Shown: piece after piece, positions 1-7,433 of the stretch
How positions within the stretch are numbered: position 1 is the stretch's first letter
Layout of the letters: every line of letters begins with the position of its first letter
From: JBCAXA01 sp039183535
GTDB taxonomy: Bacteria > Pseudomonadota > Gammaproteobacteria > Steroidobacterales > Woeseiaceae
Length of the DNA: 9,803 bases
Reading direction: 5' to 3'
Assembly: GCA_039183535.1 (NCBI GenBank)
Contig: JBCDBO010000111.1
Location: 1 to 9,803 of the forward strand
The notes under the pieces: generated by a model
Seen by the model: the letters and a program-made list of their open reading frames with translations, nothing else
What the model was told of the DNA's origin: nothing
Database searches by the model: none
Position numbers and translations under genes: made by a program

Positions 1-15
1 CTACAGTCTGCTCAG

Positions 16-46
16 TTTATATATAAATAAATATTAATATATTTAT
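16..46 (+). promoter_or_regulatory. A/T-only palindromic tract: likely promoter and autoregulatory operator of the sahR-metF-metH operon
   Basis: These 31 bases contain no G or C, in a window that is otherwise clearly GC-rich. Two palindromes lie side by side. Positions 16-27 are a perfect 12-base palindrome (TTTATATATAAA). Positions 27-34 and 39-46 are perfect 8-base inverted arms (ATAAATAT and ATATTTAT) around the spacer TAAT. The second palindrome runs into the ATG at 45. Several -10-like hexamers occur (TATAAA at 22-27, TATATT at 38-43), but no good -35 can be assigned because the left edge cuts the region. ArsR-family dimers bind imperfect palindromes overlapping promoters, so an operator for the adjacent repressor is a reasonable inference. 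I do not recall the published SahR consensus well enough to claim a match. Confidence 0.55.
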
Positions 47-935
47 GTTCAGTGATCTTGAGCATGCTGCTGCGACGTTGCGGGCGCTTGGCGATAGCGC
101 CCGCCTGCGACTGCTTGCGTTGTGCCAGCGCGGCGAGCAGTCGGTCGGTGATCTCGCGGCCGCGACCGCACTGTCGCAGCCACGGGTGTCGCAGCACCTG
201 AAGGTGCTGGCGGAGCAGGGTCTGCTGGAGCGTTTTCGAGATGGGCAGCGTATTTACTACCGTGAGTCGCGCCATGCCGCGGGCGTACTGGCGCTGTTGG
301 GCGAGTTGCTGCCAACGTCATCTGACGTCGCTGCCGATATAGAACGGCTGCGATCGAACGAGCACGCGAGCGCACCGACTGCCGAGGTCGGTGACCGTGC
401 GCTCAACCGCGCCGTGTTGGATTGTCTGCTAGCGCGACCGGTTGGTCGCTTGCTCGATATCGGTGCTGGCGAGGCCAGGATGTTGTCCCTATTAAGCGGT
501 TCCGCCGTGTCCGCAATCGGCGTTGATACCGACCGCCGTGTCCGACATCGTGCGCGGCGACGACTCGGTGTGGCCGGACTCGCGAATTGCACGATTCGCG
601 CGGCGGCGATTGAGTCGCTGCCGTTCGATGCCCGGCAATTCGATACCGTTATCGTCGACGATGTGCTGCGGCAAACCGACGATCTCAGTGCCGCACTCAG
701 CGAGGCGGCGCGTGTTTTGGCGAGCGACGGCATCATGTTGATTATCGAACGTGATTTCGATGCCGACGCCAACCGCAGCAATGATCTTACCCGTTCGATC
801 GCATCAGCTGCCGCCGACGTTGGCCTGCGGCTCGCACCCGGTCGACGCATCGCCGGTGGCTGGCGTCTCGCGACGGCCACTGTGGCGCAGCCAACTGCGC
901 CGTCGCAACCGCTCGTTCAAGGAGCTGTCTCATGA
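45..935 (+). CDS. sahR: ArsR-family repressor fused to a SAM/SAH-binding methyltransferase-like domain (SahR-like)
   Basis: This 296-residue protein has two parts. Residues 5-90 are an ArsR winged helix: ALGDSARLRLL at 14-24, recognition helix around SQPRVSQHLKVL (44-55), and the beta-wing around RFRDGQRIYYR (63-73). Residues 115-280 are a class I methyltransferase fold of UbiE type: motif I LLDIGAGEAR (136-145), acidic D161 after beta-2, and SLPFDARQFDTVIVDD (191-206). No Cys/His metal site of the arsenic or zinc sensors is evident. In the family, SahR represses SAM-cycle genes and is released from DNA by SAH held in this domain. Direct linkage to metF and metH supports that role. ATG 45 is chosen because ArsR proteins usually have about 10-15 residues before the ALGDxxRLRLL helix. 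No Shine-Dalgarno is visible, so translation may be leaderless or weak. A standalone methyltransferase activity cannot be excluded. Confidence 0.85.
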   Translation: MFSDLEHAAATLRALGDSARLRLLALCQRGEQSVGDLAAATALSQPRVSQHLKVLAEQGLLERFRDGQRIYYRESRHAAGVLALLGELLPTSSDVAADIERLRSNEHASAPTAEVGDRALNRAVLDCLLARPVGRLLDIGAGEARMLSLLSGSAVSAIGVDTDRRVRHRARRRLGVAGLANCTIRAAAIESLPFDARQFDTVIVDDVLRQTDDLSAALSEAARVLASDGIMLIIERDFDADANRSNDLTRSIASAAADVGLRLAPGRRIAGGWRLATATVAQPTAPSQPLVQGAVS

Positions 936-1798
936 GCGCATTACCGCAAGTGTCGTTTGAGTTTTTTCCGCCTGGCTCGACGGCAATGAACAAAACACTG
1001 TGGGCCTCGATCGAGCGTCTCGCGCCGCTACAGCCACGGTTTGTTTCGGTGACCTATGGCGCTGACGGATCCACACGCGACCGCACCCACAAAGTCGTTG
1101 AGCGAATCCTGACCGAAACGCCGTTGACGCCGGTGCCGCATCTAACCTGCATCGGCGCATCGCGAGCCGAGATTCGTGACATCGCTGAGCGCTACTGGGC
1201 GCTTGGCATTCGGCACTTGGTTGCTTTGCGCGGCGATCCTCCAAAAGACACCGCCAACTACCGACCGCATCCCGACGGGTATCAGTACGCCGCGGAACTC
1301 GTGGCGGGTCTGCGCGACGTCGCTGACTTCGATATTTCGGTGGCCGCGTATCCAGAAACACATCCAGAAGCGCCATCGGCAAGTGCGGATCTCGACAATT
1401 TGAAGCGTAAGCTCGATGCCGGTGCCAGTCGCGCAATTACGCAGTTTTTCTTCGAGGTCGACGACTACATCGACTTTCGAGATCGTGCGCATGCGGCGGG
1501 TATCGACGCCGAAATTGTCCCGGGTATTTTGCCGGTAACGCGATTTCCGCAACTCGAGAAGTTCGCCAAGATGTGCGGCGCGAAAGTACCAGACTGGTTA
1601 CGGCAGCGCTTTGACGGTCTCGACGACGATGCACAAACGCGCCAGTTATTGGCAGCGAGTACGGCCATTCGACAAGTCGAGCGGCTACGCGAGGAGGGCG
1701 TCGAGCACTTTCACTTTTACACGCTGAATCGTAGCGAATTGACTTATGCGATCTGTTGCCAACTTGGGTTGCATCGGACGATCGAGCGCGTTGCCTGA
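932..1798 (+). CDS. metF: 5,10-methylenetetrahydrofolate reductase
   Basis: This cytoplasmic FAD enzyme reduces 5,10-methylene-THF to 5-methyl-THF, the methyl donor for MetH next door. The 288-residue length fits bacterial MetF (about 290-300). It aligns along its whole length with my recollection of E. coli MetF: SFEFFPPG at 8-15 with catalytic Glu10 (E. coli Glu28), FVSVTYGA (37-44), HLTCIGA (70-76), LRGDPP (99-104) with Asp102 (E. coli Asp120), AITQFFFEVDDY (168-179) with Gln171 (E. coli Gln183), IVPGILPV, FDGLDDD and the C-terminal HFHFYTLNRSELTYAIC. The N-terminus is shorter than E. coli's by about 18 residues, but the start is firm. AAGGAG at 919-924 sits 7 bases before ATG 932, and that ATG overlaps the sahR stop as ATGA, implying translational coupling. 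Confidence 0.97.
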   Translation: MSALPQVSFEFFPPGSTAMNKTLWASIERLAPLQPRFVSVTYGADGSTRDRTHKVVERILTETPLTPVPHLTCIGASRAEIRDIAERYWALGIRHLVALRGDPPKDTANYRPHPDGYQYAAELVAGLRDVADFDISVAAYPETHPEAPSASADLDNLKRKLDAGASRAITQFFFEVDDYIDFRDRAHAAGIDAEIVPGILPVTRFPQLEKFAKMCGAKVPDWLRQRFDGLDDDAQTRQLLAASTAIRQVERLREEGVEHFHFYTLNRSELTYAICCQLGLHRTIERVA

Positions 1799-1808
1799 GG
1801 TAGGCCTG

Positions 1809-4800
1809 ATGAGCACTCCGCACACCTACAACGCCAAAGGTCAGGCGCTCGCCGACTTGCTACAAGAACGCATCGTCACGTTAGACGGCGCTATGGGTAC
1901 GATGATTCAGGCCGCCAAGCCAGACGAGGCTACCTATCGTGGTGAGCGTTTTGCAGACTGGCACCACGATTTAAAGGGCAACAACGATTTGTTGACGCTG
2001 ACGCAACCGGACTTGATTGCGTCGATTCATCGCCAGTTCTTGGACGTCGGTGTCGATATTATCGAGACCAACACGTTTAACAGCAACGCGCCATCGCAAG
2101 GTGACTACGGCCTGGAGTCGCTGGTCGCTGAGCTAAACCGAAAAGCCGCAGAGTTGGCGCGCCGCGAAGCGGATCTCGCCTTCGAGCGCAGCGGTGTACC
2201 GCGTTGGGTGGCCGGCGTGCTCGGACCCACCAATCGCACCGCGTCGCTGTCGCCGGACGTCAACGATCCTGGGTTTCGCAATATCGATTTCGATGCCTTG
2301 GTAGCGACCTATGCTGAAGCGACAGCCGCTCTGCTCGACGGTGGCGTCGATCTACTCATGGTCGAAACGGTTTTCGATACCTTGAACGCGAAAGCCGCTT
2401 TGTACGCCATCGATAGCGTACAAGCGGAGCGCAGCGAGCGCGTCCCCGTCATGATTTCCGGCACGATCACCGATGCCTCTGGGCGGACGCTCTCTGGGCA
2501 GACAACCGAGGCGTTTTGGAACTCGGTGCGCCACGCGAAACCGTTATTGATCGGCTTGAATTGTGCGCTAGGCGCTGCCGACTTGCGGCCCTACGTTCAC
2601 GAGTTATCGCGTATTGCCGACACGTTCGTCAGCGCACACCCTAACGCCGGGTTACCGAACGAGTTCGGTGAGTACGACGAAACACCCGAGTCAATGGCGA
2701 CCGTCATGCGCGAATTTGCCGAGGCGGGACTTGTTAACTTGGTTGGTGGTTGCTGCGGAACGACGCCGGACCATATTGCGGCCATTGCGGCAGCCGTTAG
2801 CGGAGTCGCGACCCGAACGGTACCGGACCTACCGGTGCGCTGTCGGCTTGCGGGACTCGAGCCGCTCAACATTGGTCCGGATGATTTGTTCGTCAACGTC
2901 GGTGAGCGTACCAACGTTACCGGCTCCGCGCGGTTTCGCAAACTGATCGAAGCAGACGACTATGCGACCGCCGTCGATGTTGCACGGCAGCAGGTCGAGA
3001 ACGGCGCCCAAGTCATCGATATCAACATGGACGAGGGCATGCTCGATTCCGAGGCGGCGATGGTGACATTTTTGCACCTTTTAGCCGGCGAGCCGGATGT
3101 GGCGCGCGTCCCCGTCATGATCGATTCCTCAAAGTGGTCGGTCATACGCGCGGGTCTCAAATGCGTGCAGGGTAAAGCGATCGTTAACTCGATCAGTTTG
3201 AAAGAAGGCGAAGCGCCGTTCCTTGAACAGGCGGAAGAGGCGCGCCGATTCGGTGCGGCCGTTGTCGTTATGGCGTTCGACGAACAAGGACAAGCCGATA
3301 GCGTTGCGCGCAAAGTAGAGATTGCCGAGCGCTCTTACCGTTTGTTGGTCGAGGCGGGTACCGACCCTGCCGATATCATTATCGACCCCAACATCTTTGC
3401 GATTGCGACGGGCATTGAGGAGCACAACAGCTACGGTGCGGCGTTTGTCGATGCGACTCGCGAGATCAAGGCGCGACTTCCGCACGCGATGGTGTCCGGT
3501 GGTGTGTCGAATGTGTCGTTTTCGTTCCGTGGCAATAACACGGTCCGCGAGGCGATCCACTCCGTATTCCTATTCCATGCCATTCGCGCTGGTATGGATA
3601 TGGGTATTGTCAACGCGGGCCAATTGGCCATCTATGAAGACCTGCCCGCAGATCTTCGCGATGCGGTGGAAGACGCGGTCCTCGATCGCCGTGATGATGC
3701 GACCGATCGCTTGTTGGCCATTGCTGAGAAGTTTCGCGGCCAGGGCAAAGGCGTTGCCCGTACCGTTGATCTTAGTTGGCGTGAGCAACCGGTCGCCGAG
3801 CGCTTAGCGCACGCGCTCGTCAATGGACTGGACGAATTTGTCGTGGCCGACACGGAAGAAGCACGCGCGACGGCCGCGCGGCCGCTCGATGTCATTGAAG
3901 GCCCGTTGATGGACGGGATGAACATCGTTGGCGATCTTTTTGGGGCCGGCAAAATGTTTCTGCCGCAGGTTGTTAAGTCGGCTCGGGTCATGAAAAAGGC
4001 GGTCGCCTATTTGATCCCGTACATTGAAGCGGCGAAAGACGGCGTTATCAGCAGTAACGGCAAAGTCGTGATGGCGACCGTCAAAGGCGACGTCCACGAC
4101 ATTGGTAAGAACATTGTTGGTGTTGTTCTGCAATGCAATAACTTCGAGGTCATCGACCTCGGCGTTATGGTTCCCGCAGAGAGTATTCTCGCGGCAGCGG
4201 AGAAAGAAAACGCCAACATGATCGGGCTTTCCGGACTGATTACGCCGTCGCTCGATGAGATGGTGCACGTGGCCAGTGAAATGCAGCGCCGCCGTATGTC
4301 GATGCCACTGTTGATCGGTGGTGCGACGACCTCGCCCGCGCACACGTCGGTCAAGATCGATCCGGCTTACGAGGGACCGGTGGTCTACGTCAAAGACGCT
4401 TCGCGTTCGGTCGGCGTCGCGCAGGCGCTGGTATCGGAACAAGCGGACGCCTTCACCGATAAGATCAAAGCGGACTGTGCTCGCCGGCGCGAGCAACATC
4501 GCAACAAGGGCACGGACCGCACCGCGTTATCGTTGGTCGCCGCGCGCGAGCGCCGTGCGACCTTCGATTGGTCGACGTACGAGCCGCCCGCCCCTAAGTG
4601 GTTAGGCGTGCGGCGCATCGATGACGTGTCACTGTCCGATTTAGTGCCTTTCATCGACTGGATGCCGTTTTTCAATGCGTGGCAATTTCACGGTCGATTC
4701 CCAGATATCTTGACCGATGCAACGGTCGGCGAGGCCGCGTCGTCTTTGTTTCACGACGCTGAGACGATGTTGGCGCAAATCGTTAACGAGAATTGGCTCT

Positions 4801-5531
4801 CTTTGTCTGGCGTTTTGGGCTTTTTCCCCGCGGAGCAAGTCGACTGCGACGACATTGCCGTTTACCGTGACGCCGAGCGTCGGCAACCGTTGGGTCGGTT
4901 GGCGCAGCTGCGCCAGCAGCGAGCGCACAAAGGCGATCAGCCTCAGCGGTGCTTGGCAGACTTCATCGCACCGGCGGAGGCTAATCGGCCTGACTACATC
5001 GGCTGCTTTGCCGTTTGTGCCGGCCATGGTATCGATGAACATGTTGCGCGTTTTGAGGCGGCAGCGGACGATTACAACAGCATTTTGCTGAAAGCATTGG
5101 CCGATCGGCTGGCCGAAGCTTACGCTGAGCTACTGCATTACCGCGTGCGCAGCGACTATTGGGGTTACGCGCCGAACGAAGCGCTGAATGCGACCGCGTT
5201 AATCGCCGAACGTTACCGCGGCATCCGACCGGCACCAGGCTACCCGGCCTGTCCCGATCATCGGCAGAAACTTAAGCTTTGGGACTGGCTCGATGTCGAC
5301 GCAAACGCCGATATCGCCTTGACCGACTCATTGGCGATGACGCCTACGGCTGCCGTTAGTGGTTTTTATTTTGCCCATCCCGAGGCGTGTTATTTCCGCG
5401 TCGGTAAGGTTGATCGAGATCAAGTGATCGACTACGCGCGGCGCACCAACGATTCGCTGGCTGACGTTGAGCGATGGTTGGCGCCGGTCTTAAGCTACGA
5501 CCCCGACGGTGTCGATGCCGACGCCGCCTAG
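1809..5531 (+). CDS. metH: cobalamin-dependent methionine synthase
   Basis: MetH transfers the methyl group of 5-methyl-THF via methylcobalamin to homocysteine. The 1240 residues (E. coli 1227) carry all four modules. The homocysteine domain (about 20-340) has zinc ligands Cys252 (GLNCALG) and Cys315-Cys316 (GGCCGTTP). The pterin domain (about 355-615) starts FVNVGERTNVTGS. The cobalamin module (about 660-890) has the DVHDIG motif with lower axial ligand His763, and Asp761 and Ser814 complete the triad. The activation domain (about 910-1230) has Asp950 in FIDWMPFF and the AdoMet-binding RPAPGYPACPDH (1140-1151). Reductive reactivation therefore probably needs a flavodoxin or similar donor, which is not in the window. 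ATG 1809 is chosen over the in-frame ATG at 1746: it gives the usual N-terminus and has GAGG (1797-1800) 8 bases upstream. The gene follows metF after 10 bases. Confidence 0.98.
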   Translation: MSTPHTYNAKGQALADLLQERIVTLDGAMGTMIQAAKPDEATYRGERFADWHHDLKGNNDLLTLTQPDLIASIHRQFLDVGVDIIETNTFNSNAPSQGDYGLESLVAELNRKAAELARREADLAFERSGVPRWVAGVLGPTNRTASLSPDVNDPGFRNIDFDALVATYAEATAALLDGGVDLLMVETVFDTLNAKAALYAIDSVQAERSERVPVMISGTITDASGRTLSGQTTEAFWNSVRHAKPLLIGLNCALGAADLRPYVHELSRIADTFVSAHPNAGLPNEFGEYDETPESMATVMREFAEAGLVNLVGGCCGTTPDHIAAIAAAVSGVATRTVPDLPVRCRLAGLEPLNIGPDDLFVNVGERTNVTGSARFRKLIEADDYATAVDVARQQVENGAQVIDINMDEGMLDSEAAMVTFLHLLAGEPDVARVPVMIDSSKWSVIRAGLKCVQGKAIVNSISLKEGEAPFLEQAEEARRFGAAVVVMAFDEQGQADSVARKVEIAERSYRLLVEAGTDPADIIIDPNIFAIATGIEEHNSYGAAFVDATREIKARLPHAMVSGGVSNVSFSFRGNNTVREAIHSVFLFHAIRAGMDMGIVNAGQLAIYEDLPADLRDAVEDAVLDRRDDATDRLLAIAEKFRGQGKGVARTVDLSWREQPVAERLAHALVNGLDEFVVADTEEARATAARPLDVIEGPLMDGMNIVGDLFGAGKMFLPQVVKSARVMKKAVAYLIPYIEAAKDGVISSNGKVVMATVKGDVHDIGKNIVGVVLQCNNFEVIDLGVMVPAESILAAAEKENANMIGLSGLITPSLDEMVHVASEMQRRRMSMPLLIGGATTSPAHTSVKIDPAYEGPVVYVKDASRSVGVAQALVSEQADAFTDKIKADCARRREQHRNKGTDRTALSLVAARERRATFDWSTYEPPAPKWLGVRRIDDVSLSDLVPFIDWMPFFNAWQFHGRFPDILTDATVGEAASSLFHDAETMLAQIVNENWLSLSGVLGFFPAEQVDCDDIAVYRDAERRQPLGRLAQLRQQRAHKGDQPQRCLADFIAPAEANRPDYIGCFAVCAGHGIDEHVARFEAAADDYNSILLKALADRLAEAYAELLHYRVRSDYWGYAPNEALNATALIAERYRGIRPAPGYPACPDHRQKLKLWDWLDVDANADIALTDSLAMTPTAAVSGFYFAHPEACYFRVGKVDRDQVIDYARRTNDSLADVERWLAPVLSYDPDGVDADAA

Positions 5532-6081
5532 CCGCCTATCGACATCGTTGGCGCGCGCCGCCTCCGTTGTGTTGGTCGTCGTCGTTATCGCAATTGCGGC
5601 GCGCATCTCATTCACGTTACCAATCGCCGCGGTGCCGCAGTCGCTACAAACCGTCGCTGTTCTCGGCAGCGTCATGCTGGCCGGTTGGATCGGTGTCGCG
5701 GGTGTCTTTGTGTACATCGTCGCCGGTAGTGCGGGATTGCCGATATTCGCCGACGGAGCGGCCGGTCTCGGACATGCCTTAGGCGCGTCGGCCGGTTACT
5801 TGGCGGGATTTTTCGGCGCCGCTCTGTGGCTCATTTTGGCCGATCGACTCGGCATGCTGCGCTCGTTTATCGGTGTCTTACTCGCGGCTGTTATCGGACA
5901 CATCGTCATACTGCTCGCCGGCACGGCCGGTTTGCTGCGCTGGTACGGTGCGGCCGATGCATGGCAGCAGGGCTTCGCCCCGTTTTCGAACGGCGCAGCG
6001 GCTAAGTCGTTGCTGCTGGCCGCGATTGTTCCACTGTGCCGAATTTGGACGCACCGCGGCCAAGCGCACGCGCAGGAGTAG
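5515..6081 (+). CDS. bioY: BioY-family membrane protein (biotin-type ECF transporter S component), atypical
   Basis: This 188-residue, very hydrophobic protein has about six membrane segments (roughly 16-34, 44-59, 60-75, 88-108, 117-137 and 160-177). BioY features are clear in the first half: VPQSLQTVAVL (40-50), then YIVAGSAGLPIFADG (67-81), matching the family's QT and YxxxGxxGLPVFAxG motifs, then GYLAGF (94-99). BioY proteins capture biotin, alone or with the EcfA/EcfT energizing module, which is not present here. Two family motifs deviate: the usual GPTGGY reads GASAGY (90-95), and the usual PFLPGDLIK reads PFSNGAAAK (156-164), so the conserved Asp is Ala. The substrate may therefore not be biotin. 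The ATG lies inside the last codons of metH (17-base overlap), suggesting coupled translation. An in-frame GTG at 5509 is the alternative start. No strong Shine-Dalgarno is seen. Confidence 0.85.
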   Translation: MPTPPSRLSTSLARAASVVLVVVVIAIAARISFTLPIAAVPQSLQTVAVLGSVMLAGWIGVAGVFVYIVAGSAGLPIFADGAAGLGHALGASAGYLAGFFGAALWLILADRLGMLRSFIGVLLAAVIGHIVILLAGTAGLLRWYGAADAWQQGFAPFSNGAAAKSLLLAAIVPLCRIWTHRGQAHAQE

Positions 6082-6105
6082 GCTTCTGTCAGCCGATTAC
6101 TCGGC
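6082..6105. other. convergent bioY/ppiB junction with a short hairpin, no clear terminator
   Basis: Only 15 bases lie between the bioY stop and the ppiB stop. GCCGA (6092-6096) and TCGGC (6101-6105) can form a 5-bp stem with the loop TTAC, overlapping the ppiB stop codon. GAGTA (6076-6080) and TACTC (6098-6102) form an alternative 5-bp stem. Neither has a downstream T-tract on either strand, so a standard intrinsic terminator is not supported. The two transcripts may overlap at their 3' ends or stop by Rho. Confidence 0.3.
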
Positions 6106-6582
6106 AGGTGATGCGGACTCGATCGTAATAGGTTCGACCGGTACATCTTGATGTCCCATATGGTTGCCGGTCGTGACGGCCGCCATTTGGTCGACGATGT
6201 CCATGCCACTCGTGACGCGGCCAAATACCGCGTAACCAAAGTCGCGGCCGCCATGATCAAGAAAGCCATTATCGACGAGATTGATAAAGAACTGTGCAGT
6301 GGCACTGTGGATGTCGTTGGTTCGTGCCATCGCAAGCGTACCGCGCTGGTTGCGTAAACCGTTGTCCGCTTCGTTCTTGATGGGATCGCGGGTCGCCTTC
6401 TGATCCATGTTGGCATCGAAGCCGCCGCCTTGGACCATGAAGTTCGGAATCACCCGATGGAAAATGGTGCCGTCGTAAAACCCGTCGGTGACGTACTGGC
6501 GAAAGTTTTCGCTGCTAATCGGCGCTTCTTCGTCGAACAGCTCAATCGTCAAGTCGCCCAGTGAGGTTTTTAAGGTAATCAT
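6097..6582 (-). CDS. ppiB: peptidyl-prolyl cis-trans isomerase B (cyclophilin type)
   Basis: This protein catalyses cis-trans isomerisation of Xaa-Pro bonds to help folding. It has 161 residues (E. coli PpiB 164) and no signal peptide, so it is the cytoplasmic form. The cyclophilin core is intact: TIFHRVIPNFMVQGG (39-53) with catalytic Arg43 and Gln51, the adjacent GGGFD, KNEADNGL (69-76), RGTLAMAR (80-87) and ATAQFFINLVDN (94-105). The position equivalent to the cyclosporin-contacting Trp121 of human CypA appears to be Phe107, as in E. coli PpiB, which suggests weak cyclosporin binding. The start overlaps the prmC stop as ATGA (6582-6579 read on the minus strand), so the two genes are probably co-transcribed with coupled translation. 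A functional link to the flanking sulfur genes is not evident. Confidence 0.96.
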   Translation of the reverse strand: MITLKTSLGDLTIELFDEEAPISSENFRQYVTDGFYDGTIFHRVIPNFMVQGGGFDANMDQKATRDPIKNEADNGLRNQRGTLAMARTNDIHSATAQFFINLVDNGFLDHGGRDFGYAVFGRVTSGMDIVDQMAAVTTGNHMGHQDVPVEPITIESASPAE

Positions 6583-7433
6583 TTTGCAGACGGCTCCGTC
6601 GTAAGTTCAGAAAATCGATCCAGCCCGGCCAAATCGCGGTGGCAGCCTAGCACAACACAGCCATGGGCTTTGGCGATAATGCCAATCGCAAACGCTTGAT
6701 CATGGCCGTGTTCAATCAGCAAACGTCCCCCTGGGTACAACGCGTCGCCGATACCGGTGACGATCGCCTGAACCGCATCGAGTCCATCGTTACCGGCAAC
6801 CAGTGCGCCCATCGGTTCGAAGCCGAGTGCTGGGTCATCTAAGTAAGGGCTGCCGGCAGCCACGTATGGCGGGTTCGAGACCACAAAATCGAAGCGCTGC
6901 CCGGGCACCGGGGCAAACCAGCTGCCGCTGCGAAACTCGATGTTGCCGGCCTTGAGCTGCTGGGCGTTTAACTTAGCGACCTCAAGCGCGGCATCACTGA
7001 CGTCGGTGGCAACGACAACGGCGTTCGGTCGCGCCAAGGCGATAGAAATCCCGATCACACCGCTGCCGGTACCAAGGTCGAGTAATTGGAACGGTTGGTC
7101 AGGCTCGGTGAGTTCCAGCACGCGTTCCACGAGCAGTTCTGTCTCTGGTCGTGGAATCAACGTTGCTTCGCTGACCCGAAACCGATGTTGGAAAAAATCG
7201 CGTTCGCCGGTGAGGTAGGCGAGCGGTTCGCCGCGCAACCGTCGAGCCAGCAGTGTTGCGAAGGCTTTTTCCTGGACCGGCGCTAAGATGCGTTCAGGAT
7301 GTGTGAACAACCAGACACGGTCGCGACCGATCACGTGCGCCAGCAGCAGCTCAGCATCGAGCGCCGCGCTGTCACTCGATCGTGCTAACTGGCGAGCGGC
7401 CAGTCGCGTTGCTTGGTTCAAGGTCGCCGTCAT
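6579..7433 (-). CDS. prmC: peptide chain release factor N5-glutamine methyltransferase
   Basis: PrmC (HemK) methylates the Gln of the GGQ motif in RF1 and RF2 using SAM, which improves peptide release. The product is 284 residues, close to the usual 275-290. The N-terminal helical domain holds EPLAYLTGERDF (69-80), then IPRPETELLVE (93-103). The SAM-binding motif is DLGTGSG (119-125), with TDVS after beta-2. The signature NPPY (187-190), which grips the substrate glutamine, is intact. ATG 7433 is preferred over the in-frame GTG at 7439, but neither has a visible Shine-Dalgarno. In many proteobacteria prmC follows prfA. Here it is the first gene of a short minus-strand unit with ppiB, and prfA is not in the window. 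It consumes SAM and releases SAH, only a loose metabolic tie to the neighbouring SAM-cycle genes. Confidence 0.96.
   Translation of the reverse strand: MTATLNQATRLAARQLARSSDSAALDAELLLAHVIGRDRVWLFTHPERILAPVQEKAFATLLARRLRGEPLAYLTGERDFFQHRFRVSEATLIPRPETELLVERVLELTEPDQPFQLLDLGTGSGVIGISIALARPNAVVVATDVSDAALEVAKLNAQQLKAGNIEFRSGSWFAPVPGQRFDFVVSNPPYVAAGSPYLDDPALGFEPMGALVAGNDGLDAVQAIVTGIGDALYPGGRLLIEHGHDQAFAIGIIAKAHGCVVLGCHRDLAGLDRFSELTTEPSAK

Noticed and set aside
1..46. SAM or SAH riboswitch ahead of the operon
   Set aside because: The visible leader is at most 44 bases of mostly A/T. There is no room for, and no sign of, the GC-rich conserved stems of these riboswitches.
16..46. Replication origin or AT-rich unwinding element
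   Set aside because: No DnaA-box-like TTATCCACA sites, origin genes or repeated iterons accompany the A/T tract. A promoter/operator is the simpler explanation.
257..880. 207-residue open frame on the minus strand inside sahR
   Set aside because: It has an Arg/Ser/Ala-rich translation without domain features, opposite a well-supported gene.
1746..1808. Longer metH reading frame starting at ATG 1746
   Set aside because: The extra 21 residues overlap metF and do not resemble MetH N-termini. ATG 1809 has GAGG at a proper distance and leaves a normal-length protein.
3804..4499. 231-residue open frame on the minus strand inside metH
   Set aside because: It lies wholly within strongly conserved metH sequence, has an Arg/His/Asp-rich composition with no recognisable motif, and is explained by GC-rich codon bias leaving the opposite strand open.
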